Positions 8,145 through 14,528 of a DNA stretch of 21,435 bases are shown piece after piece. The translations under genes were made by a program, and so were the position numbers. Source of the DNA: Pseudomonadota bacterium (GTDB taxonomy: Bacteria; Pseudomonadota; Alphaproteobacteria; Reyranellales; Reyranellaceae); NCBI GenBank assembly GCA_023436825.1, contig JAEZHS010000630.1, positions 1 to 21,435 of the forward strand, written 5' to 3'. A model generated the notes under the pieces. It saw only the letters and a list, made by a program, of their open reading frames with translations, was not told where the DNA came from and did no database searches. Each line of letters begins with the position of its first letter. The stretch's first letter is position 1.

Positions 8145-9710
8145 ATGCGCAGCGTTCTCGTCGTTCTTGCCATTCTCTGCATGGCGGCGGCGGCACGCGC
8201 GCAATCTGCAGCCTCCTTCGCCTTCGTCCTGTGGGGTGAGGCGGCCGACGGGCAGCCCGTCGCCATGGCGCGCGCCGTTGTCGAAGGCGCGACAAGCTGT
8301 CCGGTGCTGCAGCGCGCGTCGGGCGCCTGGCAGGAGATGACGCCGCGCCAGCGGCCGCCGGGCGGCCATTTCCGCGACGTGCTGGTCTGCGAGACGCTCT
8401 ATCCGCTCGGCGAGGTGGCCGCCATCCTGGTCGGCCACCGCCGCCACGAACTGCCGGTCGTCACGACCGCAACGCCGCGCCGCGTGCTGGTGATGGGCGA
8501 CAGCGGCTGCCGCGGCGATCTTCCGCACAAGCCGCAGCCCTGCACCGGTGACGGCTTCACCAAGGTCTGGCCGTTCGGCGTCATCGCCGAGGACGAGAAG
8601 CGTCTGGCCGCCGACCTCATCATCCATGTCGGCGACTACAACTATCGCAACACGCCGCGCGACATGGTCCTGTCGCCGCGCGTCACCGGCTATGACCGGC
8701 CGCTTACGGTGAAGGTCTACGACACTGGCGATCTCGATGACGAGGACGAGCCCGAGGAGCCGCTCGGTCCGGGCTACTGGAGCCAGAACATGCAGGGCAG
8801 CCCGGTTCCGGACACCTGGCCGGCCTGGCGCGACGACTTCTTCATGCCGTCCGCTCGTCTGATGAAGACGGCGCCCTGGCTGCTTGTGCGCGGCAACCAC
8901 GAGCTCTGCAGTCGCGCCGGGCCGGGCTGGTACTATCTCCTCGATCCGGCGTCGGTGCTGCTGGGTGGTAACAGCGCCCAGGAGTCCTGCAGGCCGCAGA
9001 CCCCGCCAGGCTGGCGGTTGGGTGCCTGGCCCAAACCTCCGGCCCAGCCTTTCGAGGGGCAGCCGTTTCCCATCCATGTCCGCTCGCCCATGCGGCTCAA
9101 GCTCGGCGAGCTGGACATCATATCGACCGATTCAGCGAATGCTGGCGATGCCTACCTCTACAACCTAGAGGCCTATGTCGAGCAGTACCGGCAGATCGCC
9201 ACCATCCTGGGCGAGCGCCGGCCGACCTGGCTGGTCACCCACCGCCCGTTGTGGGGCGTGGTGAAGAGGATCAAGGGCGGCCCGGCCGGCAACGAACCCT
9301 ACGGCTTCATCAACGTCACCCAGCAGGCCGCCCTGGCCAAGGCCTTTCCCGACGGCCTGCCCTCCAACGTCACGGCCGTCCTGGCCGGCCACATGCATCG
9401 CTTCCAGGCGATCGGCTTTGGTGACCTCCGCCCGCCGCAGCTCATCGTCGGCACCGCCGGCATCGTGCTGTCGCATGTGCAGCCCGAGCCGCCGTCGCCG
9501 CAGGACAAGCAGCCGATCCTGGTGCCCAAGCTCGACGGCATCGATGCCGAGGTGGTGGGCCTGATGGATCACGGCGCCATGGTGCTGGAGCCGGGCAGGG
9601 CCGGGGCCTGGACCGGCGCGATGGTCTCGGAGACCGGGCGCATCCTCGCGACCTGCGATTCCAGCTGGCCCCGCCAGAGCCGGCGACGGTCAGTATGCCG
9701 ACTGCAGTGA
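8145..9710 (+). CDS. Exported calcineurin-like metallophosphoesterase
   Basis: A 521-residue secreted or periplasmic hydrolase. The start is ATG 8145, preceded by GGAG nine bases upstream; from there the product opens with a classic signal peptide (MRSVLVVLAILCMAAAARAQ, cleavage after ARA). The catalytic domain holds all metal-ligand motifs of the dinuclear metallophosphoesterase fold in order: GDSG (Asp119), GDY (Asp164), GNHE (Asn251, His252), THRPLWG and GHMH (His416, His418). The first roughly 110 residues form an extra N-terminal domain, possibly beta-sandwich as in purple acid phosphatase relatives, though no family was recognised there. Cysteines around CRGDLPHKPQPC suggest a disulphide. 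The substrate (phosphomonoester, diester or nucleotide) cannot be told. The 3' end overlaps the convergent lipoprotein gene by 21 bp. Confidence 0.93.
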   Translation: MRSVLVVLAILCMAAAARAQSAASFAFVLWGEAADGQPVAMARAVVEGATSCPVLQRASGAWQEMTPRQRPPGGHFRDVLVCETLYPLGEVAAILVGHRRHELPVVTTATPRRVLVMGDSGCRGDLPHKPQPCTGDGFTKVWPFGVIAEDEKRLAADLIIHVGDYNYRNTPRDMVLSPRVTGYDRPLTVKVYDTGDLDDEDEPEEPLGPGYWSQNMQGSPVPDTWPAWRDDFFMPSARLMKTAPWLLVRGNHELCSRAGPGWYYLLDPASVLLGGNSAQESCRPQTPPGWRLGAWPKPPAQPFEGQPFPIHVRSPMRLKLGELDIISTDSANAGDAYLYNLEAYVEQYRQIATILGERRPTWLVTHRPLWGVVKRIKGGPAGNEPYGFINVTQQAALAKAFPDGLPSNVTAVLAGHMHRFQAIGFGDLRPPQLIVGTAGIVLSHVQPEPPSPQDKQPILVPKLDGIDAEVVGLMDHGAMVLEPGRAGAWTGAMVSETGRILATCDSSWPRQSRRRSVCRLQ

Positions 9711-9878
9711 GGAGCCGTTGACGATACCGGTCCCGGTGTTGGCGATCGGCTTGGTGGAACCACCGCTGTAGGTGTAGCCCAGCATCCGGTCGGGAACGGC
9801 GAACTCCCGTTGCGCCGGTTGGCTGGACTCGGCGCAGGCTGCGACCAGCAGCACGACAAGCAACGCTGACCAACGCAT
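9690..9878 (-). CDS. Small lipoprotein of unknown function
   Basis: A 62-residue product with a lipoprotein signal peptide (MRWSALLVVLLVAAC, lipid-attachment Cys15) followed by a short polar mature chain of 48 residues ending in GSSLQSAY. AGGAG (9886-9890) is ideally placed seven bases before the ATG, which strongly supports a real gene despite its size. It follows the DinB-like gene on the same strand with only 14 bp between them, so the two are probably co-transcribed. Its last 21 bp overlap the 3' end of the convergent metallophosphoesterase gene. No known domain was recognised; the mature part contains neither an OmpA-like nor a Lpp-like motif. Confidence 0.8.
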   Translation of the reverse strand: MRWSALLVVLLVAACAESSQPAQREFAVPDRMLGYTYSGGSTKPIANTGTGIVNGSSLQSAY

Positions 9879-9892
9879 CGCAACACTCCTGT

Positions 9893-10402
9893 TCAGGCGC
9901 GACCGGCCTCGGCCTCGCGCTGGTAATATAGAAGATCGAGTTCCGGCGCCGTCTTGCCAAGGCTGGTCAGGATCATATGCGCGTGACCGCGATGATGGGT
10001 CTGGTGGTTGAACCAGTGGTCGAGCGCCGGCGTCAGTTTCTGCACGAACTCGTCAGGGCTGGAGACACGACGATAGCGAATGACGCCGCTGAGCCGTGCC
10101 TCGTCGAGGCTGTCGATATAGGCGACGATGCGCCGGTCCTCGGCTTCGCGTGCCGCTCGCAGGTCGGCCAGACGCTCATGCATGATGGCGTCGAGCCGGT
10201 CGGGCGCTTCGCCCTCGCCGGTGAAGCGCTTCATCCAGATGCGATCGGTGGCCAGCAGGTGATTCAGTGGGCCGTGCATCGACTTGAAGAACGCGCCCTT
10301 GTCGGCGCGATATTCGGCATCGGACAGGCCCGCGGCCGCCTCGTAGAGGCGACGGTTCGCCCAGGCATTGTAGCCGGCGAAGGTCGTGTAACGGTCCTTC
10401 AT
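9893..10402 (-). CDS. DinB family four-helix-bundle protein
   Basis: A 169-residue protein of the DinB/YfiT-like superfamily, four-helix bundles that coordinate a metal through three histidines and often act as thiol-dependent transferases or are uncharacterised. The likely triad is His48 (GPLNHLLATDRIW) with His136 and His140 (HQTHHRGHAHMIL). The N-terminus (RYTTFAGYNAWANRRLYEA) is the typical first helix of the family. I prefer ATG 10402; an in-frame GTG at 10420 adds six residues that do not look like family sequence, and neither has a clear ribosome site. It precedes the small lipoprotein gene. Function beyond metal binding is unknown. Confidence 0.87.
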   Translation of the reverse strand: MKDRYTTFAGYNAWANRRLYEAAAGLSDAEYRADKGAFFKSMHGPLNHLLATDRIWMKRFTGEGEAPDRLDAIMHERLADLRAAREAEDRRIVAYIDSLDEARLSGVIRYRRVSSPDEFVQKLTPALDHWFNHQTHHRGHAHMILTSLGKTAPELDLLYYQREAEAGRA

Positions 10403-10566
10403 GCCGGCATTGTGCGGCACGGACCGGTTTCATCAAAGATTGATTGGTTCGTTCAACCCTGCGCGGCTGCTGCGCCCAAATTGCCAGCACTGCTGGCACG
10501 ATGCTCGATCCCGAACAGTTTTTGCGTTCTTTGGCCCCTTATGGCGCGCAAAAAATAGCACCGTAG

Positions 10567-10595
10567 TTGACTCATATGAGAACCTAAGTTATGTT
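10567..10595 (+). promoter_or_regulatory. Promoter-like sequence with palindrome in the spacer
   Basis: TTGACT (10567-10572), exactly 17 bases, then TATGTT (10590-10595), a close match to a sigma-70 promoter. The spacer holds the perfect palindrome CTCATATGAG (10571-10580, overlapping the last two bases of the -35 box), a possible repressor site. Any transcript would start near 10602 and run toward the 3' end of the TauD-like gene, where no plus-strand gene is evident. Confidence 0.45.
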
Positions 10596-10719
10596 GCGGG
10601 CGCGCTCGCCTCCCGGCGGCTCTGCTCTATGCATCGTTCATCCGATACCCATCGCGTCCGGCCGCAGCCGGGCCGGCCTCTCCGGCCGAGCGAAAGCCAA
10701 CATCTAACTTGCGTAACCA

Positions 10720-10807
10720 TCGGAATTCGCCGGCAAGCCCCATTAATAGTGGGTCGGCTTCCGACCACCACTAAGACCTCTCTCGGAAATTCCGATAATT
10801 CCGATAA
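10720..10807. repeat. Iterated TCGGAA/TTCCGA sites and hairpin
   Basis: TCGGAA occurs at 10720-10725 and 10783-10788, and its complement TTCCGA at 10790-10795 and 10799-10804. The middle two form the palindrome TCGGAA-A-TTCCGA, and ATTCCGATA is tandemly duplicated (10789-10797, 10798-10806). Between the first and second sites lies a hairpin with stem GGTCGG/CCGACC (10752-10766), extended by TAGTG/CACTA past a two-base bulge. This could be a transcription-factor operator array or a structured RNA; neither is shown. Confidence 0.4.
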
Positions 10808-10838
10808 ATCCCCGAGCCGATGACGGCAGTGCATGCAT

Positions 10839-11798
10839 CTAACCGCGATACGTGCGCCTGCCGTGGTCGCGCAGCCACAGCCGCACGAGATGGCGCCGGC
10901 GCTCGGGTTCCGGATGGTCGACGAATTCGGTGCGGGCGTGGCCGGTGGCGCGGTTATTGACGTACTGGATCTGCCCCGGCGCGAAGTCGAGCTCGACGCG
11001 CAGCTCGGGCTGGTCGAACACCGACTGCACCGCCGCGAGCGCCGAGGCGGTTTCGTTGTCCATGCGCTCGCCGCGCAGCTCGTAGCCCGCGAAGATCTCC
11101 GATAGCGCCAGCCGCGCCTTCACCGTTCCGTCCGCGCCACGCTCGAAGATCGGCGCGGCGAACGTAGTGGGTTCGTCGGCATGGTGCTCGGCATGACGGT
11201 CGTACCAGAAAGGCCGGTACAGGCGATCCATCAGCTCGGGAAAGCGCTGCTCCAGCGCATCGTGCACTGTGGCGACGCTCATCACCTGGCTGACGCCGCC
11301 CTCTTTGGCCGGATGCAGGCACAGCAGGCAGACATAATCCGGCGGCGACTCGTTGTAGGAATTGTCGTTGTGGAAGCGCAGGTCGACGTTGGTAACGGTT
11401 GGCCGGATGCCCGAGCCGGGCCTGAGCTTGGCGCCGGTATCGCGCACGTCGAAGAACATCTGGCCGTTCAGCTTCTGCGCCACGGGACGGGCCAGCAGGC
11501 TCGACAGCAACCAGTAGAGCTGGATCGTCTCGTCGCGGTTCATCTCCGCCACCGGAAGGCGATCGAGCACGGCGAACATCGGCCCGTCCTGCGTGACGCG
11601 GCGCACCTCGGCCATGGCCGCGCGGCAGGCGTCGAGCGCGAAGTCGGCGGGATCGAGCAGGAAGGTCGGCAGCGGCGCACGCCGCAACTCCGACAGGACG
11701 GTGCGCAGCTCGGCCAGCGCCGGCGATGGCAGCGGCACGGTCCAGTCGGCCGGTTTTATCGTGTCGCGCGTCCAGGCCCGTGTGGCAGCCATCGGCAT
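10839..11798 (-). CDS. TauD/TfdA-family Fe(II)/2-oxoglutarate-dependent dioxygenase
   Basis: A 319-residue double-stranded beta-helix oxygenase, predicted to couple 2-oxoglutarate decarboxylation to hydroxylation of a small organic substrate in the cytoplasm. The iron-binding facial triad is visible as His143-x-Asp145 (RFHNDNSYNE) and distal His287 (NNRATGHARTEF). A 2-oxoglutarate-binding arginine is expected in RRHLVRLWLR (Arg306 or Arg310). Start ATG 11798 shares one base with the stop of the upstream acetyltransferase gene, and GGGGAGG (11806-11812) lies seven bases upstream; a GTG one codon earlier is possible but too close to the ribosome site. Clustering with a GNAT enzyme is compatible with small-molecule modification. 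The substrate is unknown; taurine is unlikely to be inferable from this sequence. Confidence 0.88.
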   Translation of the reverse strand: MPMAATRAWTRDTIKPADWTVPLPSPALAELRTVLSELRRAPLPTFLLDPADFALDACRAAMAEVRRVTQDGPMFAVLDRLPVAEMNRDETIQLYWLLSSLLARPVAQKLNGQMFFDVRDTGAKLRPGSGIRPTVTNVDLRFHNDNSYNESPPDYVCLLCLHPAKEGGVSQVMSVATVHDALEQRFPELMDRLYRPFWYDRHAEHHADEPTTFAAPIFERGADGTVKARLALSEIFAGYELRGERMDNETASALAAVQSVFDQPELRVELDFAPGQIQYVNNRATGHARTEFVDHPEPERRRHLVRLWLRDHGRRTYRG

Positions 11799-12352
11799 CA
11801 CTGTTCCTCCCCGGCAATCAGCCCGTAGAGCATGACGCTATGCCATTTGCCGTTCACCGACCAGCGGTCGCGGATGGGGCCGCCTTCCAAGCGGAACCCC
11901 AGCCGCTTGGCGAGAGCGACCGACGGCTTGTTGACCCGCCGGATCAGCGCCTCGACCTTGTGCACGCCGAGATCGTCGAACAGGTGGCGTATCAACGCAC
12001 GTCCGGCCTCGGTCATGTAGCCCTTGCCTTGGTGTTGCGGCAGGATCAGCCAGCCGACATCGACACGTTTTTCGCGCAGATTGCGGTGGTGATAGTTGAT
12101 CATGCCGACCACTTGGTGGCTCTTGCTCTCCTCGATCGCCCATATCACGTACTGGCGTGGCCGGTACGTGAGATGCCAGCGCATCGCGCGGCGTGTGGCA
12201 GCGAGGTTCGCGCTGGGTGGCGTGCTCCAGTAGCGGAGATTGTCGGCGTCGCTGTAGAGCGCATGCATCGCCTCGAGGTCACCGATGCGGAACGCCCGCA
12301 GGCGCAACCTTTTGGTGGCGAAGATCGGTTGTTTCTTCTGAGGACGGGCCAT
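11798..12352 (-). CDS. GNAT family N-acetyltransferase (RimJ/RimL-like)
   Basis: A 184-residue cytoplasmic acetyltransferase predicted to transfer acetyl from acetyl-CoA to an amino group of a protein N-terminus or small molecule. The N-terminal TKRLRLRAFRIGDLEAMHALYSD is the typical beta1/alpha1 of the RimJ/RimL type. The acetyl-CoA pyrophosphate-binding loop is LPQHQGKGYMTEA (Q-x-x-G-x-G/A pattern). NKPSVALAKRLGFRLEG is the usual beta5/alpha4 'N..S....kLGF' signature. It is translationally coupled to the downstream dioxygenase (stop/start TGATG). Its start is only 27 bp from the divergent phosphofructokinase start and lacks a clear Shine-Dalgarno, so the mRNA may be leaderless or the promoter may lie inside the other gene. 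Confidence 0.9.
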   Translation of the reverse strand: MARPQKKQPIFATKRLRLRAFRIGDLEAMHALYSDADNLRYWSTPPSANLAATRRAMRWHLTYRPRQYVIWAIEESKSHQVVGMINYHHRNLREKRVDVGWLILPQHQGKGYMTEAGRALIRHLFDDLGVHKVEALIRRVNKPSVALAKRLGFRLEGGPIRDRWSVNGKWHSVMLYGLIAGEEQ

Positions 12353-12379
12353 TTGTTAGAGTAAGGCGGGAGGCGGTGC

Positions 12380-13453
12380 ATGACCAAACGAATCGGCATC
12401 CTGACGAGCGGCGGCGATTGCGGCGGCCTCAACGCTGCGATTCGCGCCGTGGCGTTGCGTGCGCATCACGGCTACGGCTGGACCACTGTGGGCCTGCGAT
12501 CCGGCACGCACGGCCTGCTGGACAGGCCGGTTGACGCCGTCGAGCTCGATCCCGACGACCTTGACGCGGCGCTGGCACGCCAGGGTGGCACGTTCCTCGG
12601 CACCACCAACCGCGGCGATCCCTTTGCCTTCCCCATGCCGGGCGGCGGCAAGAAGGATCGTGCCGCCGAGATGCTGAAAGGTCTGAGCACACTGAAACTC
12701 GACGGGCTGATCGGCATCGGTGGCGACGGCAGCCTCGGCATCCTGCGGCGGCTCATGGCGCCGTCGAAGGTGCCGTTCATCGGCGTGCCCAAGACGATCG
12801 ACAACGACGTCGCCAATACCGAGCGTGCGATCGGCTATTCCACCGCGGTCGCCATCGCCACCGAGGCGCTTGACCGACTGCATCCGACCGGCGCCAGCCA
12901 CGAGCGGGTCATGGTGCTGGAGGTGATGGGGCGCGACGCCGGCCACATTGCCATCGCCGCCGCCATCGCCGGCGGCGCCGATGTGGTGCTGATCCCCGAG
13001 GTGCGTTGGCATCTGAAGCACGTGGTGGCGCACATCGACAAGCTGCGTCGGTCCGGCCGTACCTCGGCGTTGGTCGTGGTCGCCGAGGCGGCCGGCCATT
13101 CGGACGAGGCGGCCGATGCCGACAGCGATGCGCCCCATCATGGCATCGGCGAGTGGTTGGCGCGGCGGCTGAGCAAGGCCACCGGCGCAGAGGCCAGGGC
13201 CACAGTGCTCGGTCATGTCCAGCGCGGCGCCATGCCGACGGCCGAGGACCGCCTGCTCGCCGCGGCGTTCGGCGTGCGCGCCGTCGATCTCCTGGCCGAC
13301 GGCAAGGCCGACCGCATGGTGGCGTGGTGGAACCGCCAGGTGATCGACGTGCCGTTGGAAAAGGTGGTCGGCCGTTCGCGCACCGTCGACAAGGACGGTG
13401 CCCTGGTCCGCACGGCGCGGGCGTTGGGGATCTGCCTGGGGGACAAGGCCTGA
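12380..13453 (+). CDS. pfkA: 6-phosphofructokinase (ATP-type pocket on a PPi-type, mixed-substrate scaffold)
   Basis: A 357-residue cytoplasmic enzyme phosphorylating fructose 6-phosphate to the 1,6-bisphosphate. Family motifs appear in order: GILTSGGDCGGLNAAIR (phosphate loop), GIGGDGS (Gly114-Ser118), PKTIDNDV (Pro137-Val144, with catalytic Asp141), and EVMGRDAGHIA (substrate binding). In E. coli PfkA numbering the two donor-selecting positions are Gly104 and Gly124; PPi enzymes have Asp and Lys. Here they are Gly117 and Lys138, a hybrid known from the mixed-substrate group; the glycine favours ATP but the donor is not certain. GGGAGG (12368-12373) lies six bases before the ATG. It is divergent from the GNAT gene and faces prmB across a palindromic repeat. 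Confidence 0.93.
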   Translation: MTKRIGILTSGGDCGGLNAAIRAVALRAHHGYGWTTVGLRSGTHGLLDRPVDAVELDPDDLDAALARQGGTFLGTTNRGDPFAFPMPGGGKKDRAAEMLKGLSTLKLDGLIGIGGDGSLGILRRLMAPSKVPFIGVPKTIDNDVANTERAIGYSTAVAIATEALDRLHPTGASHERVMVLEVMGRDAGHIAIAAAIAGGADVVLIPEVRWHLKHVVAHIDKLRRSGRTSALVVVAEAAGHSDEAADADSDAPHHGIGEWLARRLSKATGAEARATVLGHVQRGAMPTAEDRLLAAAFGVRAVDLLADGKADRMVAWWNRQVIDVPLEKVVGRSRTVDKDGALVRTARALGICLGDKA

Positions 13454-13456
13454 CCT

Positions 13457-13577
13457 CGTCATCCCGACCGGAGCCGAGCGGAGCGAGGCGTAGTGGAGGG
13501 ACCTGTTCTGTTGCGACGCTGACAAGACGAGGTCCCTCGACTGCGCCGCCCTGTGGGCGGCTCCGCTCGGGATGACG
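13457..13577. repeat. Palindromic intergenic repeat element
   Basis: A roughly 121-bp imperfect inverted repeat fills the space between two convergent genes. The outer arms begin CGTCATCCCGA (13457) and end TCGGGATGACG (13577). Further matches inside include GGAGCCG/CGGCTCC, and the inner ends are GAGGGACCT (13496-13504) and AGGTCCCTC (13529-13537). The right arm includes a short hairpin GCCGCCCTGTGGGCGGC. The first 23 bases recur inverted at 1-23. The element resembles the abundant 'GTCATCCCGAGCGGAGCGAGGGACCT' repeats of alphaproteobacterial genomes. As RNA it could fold from either strand and may serve as a bidirectional transcription end. Confidence 0.85.
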
Positions 13578-13589
13578 GAAAGGCTAGTC

Positions 13590-14480
13590 TTAGACTAGGT
13601 CATTTCTCGCAATCCAGAACACCTCGCCCTCGCTCTGCTCGGTGTCGAGCCACAGGAAGGGCAGATTTGGGAAGGCGGCTTCCAGATTGCGGCGGCCGCG
13701 GCCGATCTCGCAGATCAGTGCGCCGTCCTTGGTCAGGTGGCGCGGCGCCTCGGCGAGGATGCGGCGCACCAGGTCGAGGCCGTCGTCACCTGCCGCCAAG
13801 GCCAGGCGCGGCTCATGGCGGTATTCCGGCGGCAACTTCGCCATGCCGCGTGCATCGACGTAGGGCGGGTTGCTCAGGATCAGGTCGTAGCGCTCGCCTT
13901 GCAGCGGCGCGAAGAGGTCGCCGCGATGGAGCGCGATGCGATCGCCCAGCCGATGGCTCGCCACATTACGCCGCGCCAGCGCCAGCGCGCCGGCCGACAG
14001 GTCGGCGGCATCGATCCGCGCGCGCGGAAAGACCAATGCTGCCAGGATCGCCAGGCAACCCGATCCGGTGCAGAGGTCGAGCACGCGACGCACCTTGCCG
14101 GCATCGCTGATCGGCAGCACTCCGTCGGCGAGCATGTCGCCGATGAAGGAGCGCGGGATCAGCGCCCGGCGATCGCTGTGGAAGCGTACGCCGTGCATGT
14201 ACGCCGCGCCCAGCAGATAGGGCGCCGGCAGACGCAGGGCGATGCGGGCATCGATCAGGGTGAGCAGCCGGGCGCGCTCGGCCGCCGTCGGGCGCAGGTC
14301 GAGATAGGGTTCGAGCCGGTCGATCGGCAGGCGCAGGCCTTCCAGCACGAGGAAGGCCGCCTCGTCGTGCGCGTTGGTCGTGCCGTGGCCGTAGGCCAGG
14401 CGCGCGGCGCGAAATCGGCTCGCGGCAAAGCGGAAGATTTCACCGAGGGTATCGAGAGAGGGTTTGTTGGCGGCAGGCAT
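13590..14480 (-). CDS. prmB: Ribosomal protein uL3 N5-glutamine methyltransferase PrmB
   Basis: PrmB methylates a glutamine of ribosomal protein L3 using S-adenosylmethionine. The 296-residue product has the two-domain plan of the HemK/PrmC/PrmB family. The N-terminal helical domain (about 1-95) includes TNAHDEAAFLVLEGL. The Rossmann methyltransferase domain has motif I DLCTGSGCLAI (135-145) and the glutamine-binding NPPYVD (204-209). IPRSFIGDML (108-117) resembles the 'vPRSpi.eli' element that separates PrmB from the release-factor enzyme PrmC. The start at 14480 has only a weak AGG six bases upstream. The stop codon TAA (13592-13590) sits in the loop of the hairpin CTAGTC-TTA-GACTAG. It is convergent with pfkA and divergent from the CoA-transferase gene, with 48 bp between the start codons. 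Confidence 0.9.
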   Translation of the reverse strand: MPAANKPSLDTLGEIFRFAASRFRAARLAYGHGTTNAHDEAAFLVLEGLRLPIDRLEPYLDLRPTAAERARLLTLIDARIALRLPAPYLLGAAYMHGVRFHSDRRALIPRSFIGDMLADGVLPISDAGKVRRVLDLCTGSGCLAILAALVFPRARIDAADLSAGALALARRNVASHRLGDRIALHRGDLFAPLQGERYDLILSNPPYVDARGMAKLPPEYRHEPRLALAAGDDGLDLVRRILAEAPRHLTKDGALICEIGRGRRNLEAAFPNLPFLWLDTEQSEGEVFWIARNDLV

Positions 14481-14528
14481 GCCGGCCTAGATTACCTCAC
14501 ACGGATCTCAAGCTTCTGGGTAAATGAC

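Larger units (their letters stand above)
10403..10838. other. 436-bp gap without a recognisable gene, rich in signals
   Basis: The stretch lies between the stop of the TauD-like gene and the start of the DinB-like gene, both on the minus strand. Open frames of up to 140 codons exist on both strands, but none shows a ribosome site or recognisable protein sequence. It contains a plus-strand promoter-like sequence (10567-10595), a GC hairpin (10671-10687), an imperfect 27-nt hairpin (10747-10773) and repeated TCGGAA/TTCCGA hexamers (10720-10807). Parts are locally AT-rich compared with the flanks. Confidence 0.6.

Noticed and set aside
10589..10834. 81-codon minus-strand frame in the 10.4-10.8 kb gap
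   Set aside because: No ribosome site, no recognisable motif and Arg/Cys/Trp-rich random-looking composition; it overlaps the hairpin and repeat sites.
12356..13525. 389-codon minus-strand open frame opposite the phosphofructokinase
   Set aside because: Antisense shadow; the plus strand shows full PFK motifs and a strong ribosome site.
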